Of a stretch of 64,000 bases of DNA, positions 46,465 to 54,435 are shown piece by piece. Made by a program: the position numbers and the translations under genes. Every line of letters starts with the position of its first letter. Positions within the stretch are counted from its first letter, which is position 1. The stretch lies in NCBI RefSeq assembly GCF_003344925.1, contig NZ_CP031188.1, positions 742,501 to 806,500 on the forward strand. The letters are read 5' to 3'. The stretch is from Flavobacterium arcticum. GTDB lineage: Bacteria; Bacteroidota; Bacteroidia; Flavobacteriales; Flavobacteriaceae. The notes under the pieces are model-generated. The model did not search any database and had not been told where the DNA came from. It saw nothing but the letters and a program-made list of their open reading frames with translations.

Positions 46465-47856
46465 TTGAAAATATTACAATTACTTATCATTCTTACATTT
46501 TGCACCTCATGTGTTTCATGCGATTCAAAAGATGATAATGATGACATTACAGTTACCGATGATAACCCTACCCCACCAATAGTAGATCCTTTACCAGAGA
46601 ATGAACTTCTTGACATGGTGCAAAAAGATGCTATAAAATATTTTTGGGATTATGCCGAAACCAATTCTAAATTGGCAAGAGAAAGATACCATACCGATGA
46701 CCCTTCTAACGATGCAAATATTGTTACTACAGGAGGTTCTGGTTTTGGGCTTATGACCATCCTTGCAGGAGTTGACAGAGGTTTTATCCCTAGAGGTGAA
46801 GCTGTAGCTAGACTACAAACAAACCTCAACTTTCTAGAAAATGCCGATCGTTTTCACGGGGCATGGCCACACTGGATGAACGGTACAAATGGCGATGTAA
46901 TACCATTTGGGACTAAAGATAATGGTGGCGACCTTGTAGAAACTTCTTTTGTTTGCCAAGCGCTTATTTGTATCAGAGAATATTTTAAAGATGGCACTGA
47001 AGAAGAACAGGCACTAGCACAACAAGCTGATGTGTTATGGCAAGGAGTAGAATGGGACTGGTACACTAAAGGCGGAGAAAATGTTTTATACTGGCACTGG
47101 TCTCCCGAATATGAATGGGAAATGAACTTTCAACTTGAAGGGTATAACGAATGTTTAGTTACTTATATAATGGCAGCTGCATCACCAACGCATTCTATAA
47201 GTGAAGAAGCCTACCATCAAGGATGGGCAAGAAATGGTAATATAACAAATGGCGGACAACGTTATAATATTCCTGTTATATTCGACTATAATGGTGCTTC
47301 TAGCAACGTAGGTCCTATGTTTTGGTCACACTATTCCTACTTAGGTTTAGACCCACGAGGACTTACTGATACTTATGCAAATTATTGGGATGCAGTACAA
47401 AACCATACCAATATTATGTATGAGCATTGTGTTGCCAACCCATACCAATGGGAAGGTTATGGCGAAAATTGTTGGGGACTAACGGCAAGTTATACTAGAA
47501 ATAGTAACGGAAGTACGGGCTACTCTGCACACCAACCAAATAATGACAGAGGTGTAATAACCCCTACGGCAGCATTATCATCATACCCATATGCGCCAGA
47601 AAAGTCTCTTAAATTTTTAAGATACTTATACGAAGAAAAGAAAGACCAATTAGTGGGTGTAGCAGGTCCTTATGATGCCTTTTCGCCGCACTACGACTGG
47701 GTAACACGTCGCTATTTAGCAATAGATCAGGGTACTATTGTACCTATGATAGAAAATCACAGAACGGGATTACTCTGGAATTTATTTATGCAAGCTCCTG
47801 AGGTACAACAAGGTTTATTAAATTTAGGCTTTAGTTCATCACAACACGGTTTTTAA
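46465..47856 (+). CDS. GH144-like endo-beta-1,2-glucanase lipoprotein, TTG start
   Basis: A 463-residue glycoside hydrolase with the glucoamylase-like fold (PF10091, glycoamylase). Recognisable stretches are VTTGGSGFGLMTILAGVDRG (about 91-110), FHGAWPHWMNGTNGD (about 131-145), ETSFVCQALICIREYF, EWDWYTKGGENVLYWHWSP and GYGENCWGLTASY. This set is characteristic of the family that includes the GH144 endo-beta-1,2-glucanase of Chitinophaga pinensis. It starts with TTG, since no in-frame ATG yields the lipoprotein signal (ending in CVSC) and the acidic CDSKDDNDD that follows suggests surface display. It probably cuts beta-1,2-glucan into short sophoro-oligosaccharides, but subfamily assignment should be confirmed. 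Confidence 0.82.
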   Translation: MKILQLLIILTFCTSCVSCDSKDDNDDITVTDDNPTPPIVDPLPENELLDMVQKDAIKYFWDYAETNSKLARERYHTDDPSNDANIVTTGGSGFGLMTILAGVDRGFIPRGEAVARLQTNLNFLENADRFHGAWPHWMNGTNGDVIPFGTKDNGGDLVETSFVCQALICIREYFKDGTEEEQALAQQADVLWQGVEWDWYTKGGENVLYWHWSPEYEWEMNFQLEGYNECLVTYIMAAASPTHSISEEAYHQGWARNGNITNGGQRYNIPVIFDYNGASSNVGPMFWSHYSYLGLDPRGLTDTYANYWDAVQNHTNIMYEHCVANPYQWEGYGENCWGLTASYTRNSNGSTGYSAHQPNNDRGVITPTAALSSYPYAPEKSLKFLRYLYEEKKDQLVGVAGPYDAFSPHYDWVTRRYLAIDQGTIVPMIENHRTGLLWNLFMQAPEVQQGLLNLGFSSSQHGF

Positions 47857-47860
47857 ATTT

Positions 47861-48559
47861 ATGGTAAGAATTATTCTCATAGCAATTTTTTTGTTTTCAT
47901 TACCGTCTTTTGCACAAAAGGCAGAGGGCGGTTCTTTTTCTACTGAAGTAGTAGTCAAAAAACAATTAAACTATCTGCTTTATAGTCCAGAAAGCACAAA
48001 GCAGTTAAAGCCTCTTATTATTTTTCTACATGGATCTGGTGAAAAAGGAAATGATTTAGAAAGAGTAAAAGTACATGGCCCTTTTAAATATTTAAAAACA
48101 CATAAACTCGATGCTTATGTATTGGCACCGCAATGCCCGCAAGAAGAATATTGGGATCAAGAAGTACTATACAGGCTTATACAAAAGGTAATTAAAGAGA
48201 ATAAAATAGACCCTAACAGAATATACCTTACAGGGCTGAGTATGGGCGCTTGGGGCGCTTGGAACTTAGCTTTTTCACACCCTGATATGTTTGCGGCATT
48301 AGTACCTATTGCGGGGTTTGTAGATAGAGTACCCATGATAGAAAACTGCAAGATTAAAGATATACCTACCCGTATTTTTCATGGATTAGTAGATGACGTG
48401 GTAGATGTTAACTATTCTATCAATATCTACAAAAAATTGAAAACCTGTAGCACCGATATTGAACTTACCATTTTTGATGATGCCAATCATGATAGCTGGA
48501 CACGTGTATATGACGACCCTACTATTTATGAGTGGATGCTACAACAGAAAAAACAATAA
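47861..48559 (+). CDS. Secreted alpha/beta-hydrolase (esterase/prolyl-oligopeptidase-like)
   Basis: 232 residues with a signal peptide (MVRIILIAIFLFSLPSFAQ). Alpha/beta-hydrolase fold with oxyanion segment IIFLHGSGEKG (about 50-60), nucleophile Ser127 in TGLSMGAWG, an acid in HGLVDDVVD and a His in DANHDSW. The small size and GLSMG motif fit the phospholipase/carboxylesterase and polyhydroxybutyrate-depolymerase-like groups that databases also label prolyl-oligopeptidase family. It lies 4 bp after the GH144-like gene. In a PUL it could remove ester substituents from the glycan, such as succinyl or acetyl groups, but this is inferred from context. Confidence 0.88.
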   Translation: MVRIILIAIFLFSLPSFAQKAEGGSFSTEVVVKKQLNYLLYSPESTKQLKPLIIFLHGSGEKGNDLERVKVHGPFKYLKTHKLDAYVLAPQCPQEEYWDQEVLYRLIQKVIKENKIDPNRIYLTGLSMGAWGAWNLAFSHPDMFAALVPIAGFVDRVPMIENCKIKDIPTRIFHGLVDDVVDVNYSINIYKKLKTCSTDIELTIFDDANHDSWTRVYDDPTIYEWMLQQKKQ

Positions 48560-48605
48560 AAGAATACTCAGCAATAGCTGAAAAATAAGCCAATATAATT
48601 ATAAA

Positions 48606-50846
48606 ATGAAATACAATAGCGTACTACTTTTACTATTAGCCTGCTCCTTTAGCGTATATGCACAAAAAGGAAAGGATAAAAAAATAAAACCACGCGATGA
48701 GTTTGTTCCTGAACTTATGGCAAAGATGACTATTGACGAAAAAATAGCGCAACTGGTTCAATATACAGCCGATGGTACAGTAACAGGACCAAAAGCAGGA
48801 ATCAATTATATAGAAGAGATAAAAAAAGGAAATGTAGGCTCTATACTTAATGCTACATCTGTAAAATATACTCAAGAACTTCAGGAGTTAAACCTGAAAA
48901 ACTCAAGGCTAAAAATCCCTTTGATTTTTGGATATGATGTTATTCATGGCTATAAAACCATTTTCCCAATAACATTGGGTGAAACAGCAAGTTGGGACTT
49001 GGAAGCTGCTGAGCTTTCGGCACGTATTGCTGCCGAAGAAGCTGCTGCTAGTGGTGTACACTGGACGTTTGCCCCTATGGTAGATATAAGCCGTGACCCT
49101 CGTTGGGGCAGAGTATCTGAAGGAGCTGGAGAAGATACTTATTTAGGTACTCAAATGGCAATAGCTAGAGTAAAAGGTTTTCAGGGTAATAACCTGATGG
49201 ATAATAATACTGTATTAGCATGTACTAAACACTTTGCAGCCTATGGTGCTGCCGAAGCTGGTCGTGACTATAATACTGTAGACATGAGCGAAAGAACACT
49301 TAGAGAGGTTTATTTACCACCTTTTAAAGCTACTGTAGATGCTGGTGTAGGTACTTTTATGACATCGTTTAACGAAATATCTGGTGTACCTGCAACAGGA
49401 AGTAAATTTTTATTAAGAGATATCTTAAAAGGCGAGTGGGGTTTTAATGGTTTTGTAGTAACCGACTATACTGCTATTAATGAGCTTATACCACATGGTG
49501 TTGCCAAAGACTCTGCACAAGCAGGAGAGCTTGCCATGCGCGCCGGAGTAGATATGGATATGGTAGGCGGTATCTATATGAGAAACCTTAAAAACCTACT
49601 TAAAGAAGGTAAAGTAACCGAAACTCAAATAAACGATGCTTGTCGTAGAGTACTAGAAGCTAAATATGATTTAGGACTTTTCCATAACCCTTACCGTTAC
49701 AACGATAAAAAAAGAGAAAAACAAGTAATCAATAAAAAGGAATACCTCGATGCTGCTCTTAATATTGCCAATAAATCTATGGTATTGCTAAAAAATGATA
49801 ATAACGTATTACCGTTACGCAAAGAACAGAAAATTGCTTTTGTAGGACCTTTAGTTAGTGATGAGTGGAACATAATAGGCTCTTGGGCTGCTTCGGGTGA
49901 TAGATATGGCTATGCCGTGAGCGTTGAAGAAGGCATCAACAAAATTATAACTGACAAAAATAAAGTATCATTTGATAAAGGTGTCGAAATACTTAAAGAT
50001 GACCGAAGCAAAATGCAGGCAGCTATTGAAAATGCCCGTAAAGCAGATGTTATAGTAGCCGTAATGGGTGAGTTTGAAAACATGAGTGGCGAAGCTGCAT
50101 CACGTACCAATATAGACTTACCAGGAATACAAAAAGAGTTTTTAGCCGAGCTTAAAAAGCTGAACAAGCCTATTGTTTTAGTATTAATGAACGGAAGACC
50201 GTTAAACCTAACTTGGGAGAATGATAACATGAATGCCATACTAGAAGCATGGTTCCCTGGTACTATGGGTGGCGATGCTATTGCACAAACCTTATATGGC
50301 ATAAATGTACCAAGTGGTAAACTACCGATGACTTTCCCGAGAAATGTAGGACAAGTACCAATCTATTACAACCATAAAAACACAGGTCGTCCTTATTTAG
50401 GCGCAACAGACCCAGAACAAAAATATAAATCACGCTATATAGATGTAGACAACAGCCCATTATTCCCATTCGGATATGGATTAAGTTATACTACATTCAA
50501 GTATTCGAACCTGAAACTGTCTTCAAACACTATGAGTATGAATGGCAGTATTGAAGTTAGTGTAGATATAACCAATACAGGTGACTACAACGCAGAAGAG
50601 GTTGTGCAACTTTACATTCAAGACAAAGTAGGTTCTGTTACACGTCCCGTTAAAGAGTTAAAAGGATTTAAAAAAGTTATGATAAAGAAAGGTGAAAAGA
50701 AAACAGTAACATTTACTGTAACTCCCGAAAACCTTAAATTTTATAATATCGATATGATATTTACAGCAGAACCTGGCGATTTTGAGATCACCGTTGGGAG
50801 TAATTCCGCTAATGGTTTACAAGGTGAATTTATGTTAGTTAAGTAA
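48606..50846 (+). CDS. GH3 beta-glucosidase (BglX-like)
   Basis: A periplasmic exo-acting enzyme of 746 residues. The signal peptide (MKYNSVLLLLLACSFSVYAQ) is followed by the GH3 N-terminal barrel (about 45-370) with nucleophile Asp287 in GFVVTDYTAI and substrate-binding KHFAAYGAAEAGRDYN. The GH3 C-terminal alpha/beta domain is at about 390-620 and a fibronectin-like domain at about 660-735 (VSVDITNTGDYNAEEVVQLY). It splits glucose from the non-reducing end of beta-glucans; in Bacteroides a GH3 enzyme beside a GH144 gene acts on beta-1,2-linkages (sophorose). The linkage specificity here is inferred. It is 46 bp after the esterase gene. Confidence 0.94.
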   Translation: MKYNSVLLLLLACSFSVYAQKGKDKKIKPRDEFVPELMAKMTIDEKIAQLVQYTADGTVTGPKAGINYIEEIKKGNVGSILNATSVKYTQELQELNLKNSRLKIPLIFGYDVIHGYKTIFPITLGETASWDLEAAELSARIAAEEAAASGVHWTFAPMVDISRDPRWGRVSEGAGEDTYLGTQMAIARVKGFQGNNLMDNNTVLACTKHFAAYGAAEAGRDYNTVDMSERTLREVYLPPFKATVDAGVGTFMTSFNEISGVPATGSKFLLRDILKGEWGFNGFVVTDYTAINELIPHGVAKDSAQAGELAMRAGVDMDMVGGIYMRNLKNLLKEGKVTETQINDACRRVLEAKYDLGLFHNPYRYNDKKREKQVINKKEYLDAALNIANKSMVLLKNDNNVLPLRKEQKIAFVGPLVSDEWNIIGSWAASGDRYGYAVSVEEGINKIITDKNKVSFDKGVEILKDDRSKMQAAIENARKADVIVAVMGEFENMSGEAASRTNIDLPGIQKEFLAELKKLNKPIVLVLMNGRPLNLTWENDNMNAILEAWFPGTMGGDAIAQTLYGINVPSGKLPMTFPRNVGQVPIYYNHKNTGRPYLGATDPEQKYKSRYIDVDNSPLFPFGYGLSYTTFKYSNLKLSSNTMSMNGSIEVSVDITNTGDYNAEEVVQLYIQDKVGSVTRPVKELKGFKKVMIKKGEKKTVTFTVTPENLKFYNIDMIFTAEPGDFEITVGSNSANGLQGEFMLVK

Positions 50847-50873
50847 TTTTCCTTTTTTTGTGATCTTCGATCG

Positions 50874-50900
50874 AAAGACCCCGCCTGTGCGGGGTCTTTT
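50874..50900 (+). terminator. Intrinsic terminator after the GH3 gene
   Basis: AAAGACCCCGC/GCGGGGTCTTT 11-bp perfect stem with a 4-nt loop (CTGT) and T-run. It separates the GH43-like gene from the core enzymes. Confidence 0.93.
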
Positions 50901-50975
50901 ATGTAAACTGGTTTAATTTTTTATTTTTATACTATTCGTTTTGTACTAATTAGAGTAATTTAACACCTAATAACA

Positions 50976-52736
50976 ATGAAAAAATTTGCATTTTTAGCTA
51001 TAGCATTGTTTCTTTTTAACACTGCTTTTACACAGCAAAAAACATACTGTAACCCTATAAATATAGATTATGGCTACTGCCCTATTCCTGATTTTGTAAC
51101 TAAAGGAAAACACCGCGCTACTGCCGACCCTGTAATTACGTATTTTGATGGAAAATACTATTTGTTTTCTACAAACCAATGGGGCTATTGGCATAGTGAT
51201 GATATGACTGACTGGAAATTTATACCTAGAAAATTTTTAAGACCTGAGCATAAGGTATATGATGAACTTTGTGCCCCCTCTCTATCCTTTGTAAATGATA
51301 CACTTTTAGTAATAGGCTCTACGCATACTAAAGAATTCCCGATATGGATGAGCACCAACCCTAAAGTTGACGACTGGAAAGAGCTTGTCCACAAATCGGA
51401 AGCAGGAGCTTGGGATCCTCAACTATTTTGGGATGAAGACACCGATGAAGTTTACCTGTACTACGGTTCGAGCAATATGTATCCGCTATATGGTGTAAAA
51501 CTGAACCGCAAAACATTTCAGCCGGAGGGCGATCCTGTACCTGTAGTAGCACTCAATGATTTTGAACATGGGTGGGAACGTTTTGGCGAGTATAACGATA
51601 ATACTTTTTTACAACCCTTTCTAGAAGGAGCTTTTATGACAAAATATAACGGTAAGTATTACCTACAGTATGCAGGACCAGGCACAGAATTTAGTGGATA
51701 TGGTGATGGAGTATATGTAGGCGAAAAACCTTTAGGTCCTTTTGAATATCAGTCGCACAATCCATTTTCATATAAACCAGGTGGTTTTGCACGAGGTGCA
51801 GGGCATGGCGCTACCTATCAGGATGCTTACGACAAATATTGGCATGTATCTACTATAGGAATTTGTACTAAAAACAATTTTGAACGTAGATTAGGTATAT
51901 GGCCTGCTGGGTTTGATAAAGATGATGTGTTATACTCAAATACTGCCTACGGAGATTATCCTACTTATCTGCCTTCTGAAAATAAGAGCCATATGGATGT
52001 AAACTCCTTCACGGGATGGATGTTATTGAATTATGGCAAACCTGTACAGGTTTCTTCTACATTGGGGGGCTTTCAAGCAAACTATGCAGTAGACGAGGAT
52101 ATAAAAACCTATTGGTCAGCTAAAACAACTAATAAAGGAGAATATATTATTACTGATTTAGGAGAACAAAGCACCATTAATGCGATACAAATAAACTATG
52201 CCGACCAAGATGTAGCTATTATGGGTAAACCCGAAACTACAACAGGGCATAAGTATATTATCTACGCTTCAGATAACGGGAAAAAATGGCACGTACTTAT
52301 AGATAAAAGTAAAAACAATAAAGATGTCCCTCATGATTATATAGAGCTTGATAAGCATGCTAAAGCACGCTATATAAAACTAGAGAACATACAAATGCCT
52401 ACAGGTAAATTTGCTATAAGCGGATTAAGAATATTTGGTAAAGGTAGTGGCGAAAAACCAAGTGTAGTACAAGATTTTGTACCGTTGCGATCTGCTCCTA
52501 AAAAAGAAGGCGAAAGAAGAAATGTTTGGTTTAAATGGGCACAAGAACCTAATGCCGATGGTTATGTTATTTACTTTGGTAAATCGCCCGATAAACTGTA
52601 CGGGACTATTATGGTATACGGGAAAAATGAATACTACTTTAGCGGACTAGACAGGAGCGATGTTTACTATTTCCAGATAGAAGCTTTTAATAATAACGGT
52701 ATAGGTCCTCGATCGGAAGTAAAAGAAGCAAAATAG
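50976..52736 (+). CDS. GH43-like protein with discoidin and fibronectin III domains
   Basis: 586 residues; signal peptide (MKKFAFLAIALFLFNTAFTQ). Five-bladed propeller of the GH43 clan (about 40-330) with three acids in the expected order: Asp51 (TADPVITYF), Asp147 (AWDPQLFW) and Glu217 (LEGAFMTKY). A discoidin/F5/8 type C carbohydrate-binding domain (about 345-490, SFTGWMLLNYGKPVQ to ISGLRIFGKG) and an Fn3 domain (about 505-585) follow. GH43 enzymes act on arabinose-, xylose- or galactose-containing side chains; the subfamily and substrate are unclear. It is separated from the GH3 gene by a terminator, so its link with the beta-glucan PUL is not proven. Confidence 0.88.
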   Translation: MKKFAFLAIALFLFNTAFTQQKTYCNPINIDYGYCPIPDFVTKGKHRATADPVITYFDGKYYLFSTNQWGYWHSDDMTDWKFIPRKFLRPEHKVYDELCAPSLSFVNDTLLVIGSTHTKEFPIWMSTNPKVDDWKELVHKSEAGAWDPQLFWDEDTDEVYLYYGSSNMYPLYGVKLNRKTFQPEGDPVPVVALNDFEHGWERFGEYNDNTFLQPFLEGAFMTKYNGKYYLQYAGPGTEFSGYGDGVYVGEKPLGPFEYQSHNPFSYKPGGFARGAGHGATYQDAYDKYWHVSTIGICTKNNFERRLGIWPAGFDKDDVLYSNTAYGDYPTYLPSENKSHMDVNSFTGWMLLNYGKPVQVSSTLGGFQANYAVDEDIKTYWSAKTTNKGEYIITDLGEQSTINAIQINYADQDVAIMGKPETTTGHKYIIYASDNGKKWHVLIDKSKNNKDVPHDYIELDKHAKARYIKLENIQMPTGKFAISGLRIFGKGSGEKPSVVQDFVPLRSAPKKEGERRNVWFKWAQEPNADGYVIYFGKSPDKLYGTIMVYGKNEYYFSGLDRSDVYYFQIEAFNNNGIGPRSEVKEAK

Positions 52737-52756
52737 AAAGTACTTATAATATAAAG

Positions 52757-52785
52757 AAAATGCCCGCTTATTGAGCGGGCATTTT
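52757..52785. terminator. Bidirectional intrinsic terminator
   Basis: AAAATGCCCGCT/AGCGGGCATTTT with a 5-nt loop, between convergent GH43-like and oxidoreductase genes. Confidence 0.93.
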
Positions 52786-52790
52786 TGTTA

Positions 52791-53498
52791 TTATCTATAT
52801 TCAGGATTATCAAATCGCCAACGTTCGCCATTATCCCAATCCTTTCGAGAGTTACCATAAGTAGGGTAACCATTATTAGCTTTAAGCATTTTAGCAAGAT
52901 GCAGCAGGTTATACGTCATGAAAGTAGTATTGCGATTAGTAAAATCATTCTGCTTTGCATGAGCCTCCTCGTCGAGATAACTGGGTCCGGGACCTACTTC
53001 TCCTATCCAGCCGCAGTCAGCCTGAGGAGGTATAGAATAGCCTATGTGCTGTAAAGCATACAATATATCGCGAGCACTGTGTTTTACTCCATCTTCATTT
53101 CCTGTTATTACACAGCCTCCTGCTTTACCATAATATATATATTGCCCCTTATCATTCATCTCACCACTAAGGCTATACAAACGTTCTATAAGTTTTTGCG
53201 CTATCGACGATTTTTCGCCCAACCATATAGGTGTACCTACTACAAGAATATCAGTCTTTAATACTTGTTTAGACAATGCTATCCAGTCGTCTTTATCCCA
53301 GCCTTTCTCTGTCATATCAGGATATACACCTGGTGGGACATCAAAATCTACCAATCGGACAAGATCAACACTTACACCCTCTTTTTCCATAATATCCATA
53401 GAGAGTTGCATAAGTCCTTCTGTATGGCTCAATTCTGGCGATTTTTTTAGTGTACAATTTATGTATAAAGCTTTTAACCCTTTAAAATTGTTATCCAT
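52791..53498 (-). CDS. Flavodoxin-like NAD(P)H-dependent oxidoreductase
   Basis: A cytosolic flavodoxin-fold protein of 235 residues of the FMN reductase/NADPH-dependent oxidoreductase family. The N-terminal ALYINCTLKKSPELSHTEGL (about 10-29) forms the FMN phosphate-binding loop. VVGTPIWLGEKSSIAQKLIERL-type text is at about 95-115 (key residues PIWLGEKSS), and a further loop GGCVITGNEDGVKH (about 137-150) contacts the isoalloxazine. The electron acceptor is unknown. It lies 11 bp downstream of the redoxin lipoprotein gene; joint transcription suggests a redox or stress role. Confidence 0.9.
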   Translation of the reverse strand: MDNNFKGLKALYINCTLKKSPELSHTEGLMQLSMDIMEKEGVSVDLVRLVDFDVPPGVYPDMTEKGWDKDDWIALSKQVLKTDILVVGTPIWLGEKSSIAQKLIERLYSLSGEMNDKGQYIYYGKAGGCVITGNEDGVKHSARDILYALQHIGYSIPPQADCGWIGEVGPGPSYLDEEAHAKQNDFTNRNTTFMTYNLLHLAKMLKANNGYPTYGNSRKDWDNGERWRFDNPEYR

Positions 53499-53509
53499 AA
53501 CATTTTAAT

Positions 53510-54211
53510 TTAATTACTAGCAGGTACGTTGTCCAGTATTTCCTGAACCGAAGCACGTTGTTTGTAATCAGGGTTAAACTGTCTGTATACAATTTTACCA
53601 TTAGTATCTATAATATAAGTAGCAGGTACAGGTAACACAGCTTTACCAGTAGCATTAGTTTCAGCTACAGATGCATTCAATTTATCTCCTATCATAGCCT
53701 GATAACTTTCGGTTACTTTATAATCTACATCAAAAGCTTTCATTATTTCTCCGTCAGTATCAGATATTATAGTAAAATTAGCACCTGTTCCTTTTTTTGT
53801 TTTATCTACATTATCATATGTTTCAGGGGTTATAGCTACCAGCTTTACACCTTTAGCCTCTATATCTTTAGCCTTTTCTGCAAATTCCGAAAGATGCTTT
53901 TCACACGCAGGACACCAGTAAGCTCTATAAAAAATCACTACAACAGGCTGCTCTGCATATAAATCTGCAAGTTTCATTTTCTTATTATCGTCTGTAGTCA
54001 TGGTAATATTTGGAGCAGTATCACCCACATTTAATCCTTCTGGCAAGTCAGCTTCATCCATACCAAAACCTGCATAATCGGGTTTTTCATCGGTCATTGC
54101 CATTTCTTCTTCGGTAACTACTGTCTCTTCTTCAGTCGTCTTTTCTTTCTCTGTTTTACAGCTTGTAAATAGTGCTGCTACAATTGCAAATGCAAATACT
54201 GCTCTTTTCAT
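53510..54211 (-). CDS. Peroxiredoxin/thioredoxin-like lipoprotein
   Basis: 233 residues; lipoprotein signal with lipobox FTSC near residue 18 and mature CKTEKEKTTEEE, with Lys at +2. An acidic linker (about 20-45) leads to an AhpC/TSA redoxin fold (about 60-230) with VVIFYRAYWCPACEKHL (about 90-106), giving a CPAC pair. The first Cys matches the peroxidatic/thiol-attacking position. It is probably anchored in the periplasm and reduces peroxides or disulfides. Since its first cysteine environment differs from typical FxxxxCT peroxiredoxins, a thiol-disulfide oxidoreductase role is also possible. Confidence 0.88.
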   Translation of the reverse strand: MKRAVFAFAIVAALFTSCKTEKEKTTEEETVVTEEEMAMTDEKPDYAGFGMDEADLPEGLNVGDTAPNITMTTDDNKKMKLADLYAEQPVVVIFYRAYWCPACEKHLSEFAEKAKDIEAKGVKLVAITPETYDNVDKTKKGTGANFTIISDTDGEIMKAFDVDYKVTESYQAMIGDKLNASVAETNATGKAVLPVPATYIIDTNGKIVYRQFNPDYKQRASVQEILDNVPASN

Positions 54212-54435
54212 AATATAAATTTTTATTTATTGAAAAGTAAACTTAAAAAATAAACCCCTCATTTGTAAAGCAATACCTTATATTTTAACAACGATTTAAA
54301 ACAACATCTTTGATATGTTAAAATTTAACATAATATTAAAAGCCATTTATGAATAACATTAACAGAAATCTAACTGCTGCCATCTTTAAACCTCCATGCA
54401 TTTAAGTAACTTTACTTTTTTATAAAAAAGATATC
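54212..54435. other. Divergent intergenic region, 224 bp
   Basis: Separates the redoxin lipoprotein gene (minus) from the DUF255 gene (plus). AT-rich, with TAACTTTA at 54407-54414 as a weak -7-like element for the plus gene. No RNA gene or open frame was found. Confidence 0.5.

Noticed and set aside
48565..48587. Small hairpin CAGC-AATA-GCTG before the GH3 gene as terminator
   Set aside because: Stem of about five pairs without a T-run on the plus strand.
46465..52736. Type IX secretion C-terminal sorting domains on the PUL enzymes
   Set aside because: The C-termini of the GH144-like, GH3 and GH43-like proteins show no typical sorting domain; lipoprotein or signal-peptide export explains them.
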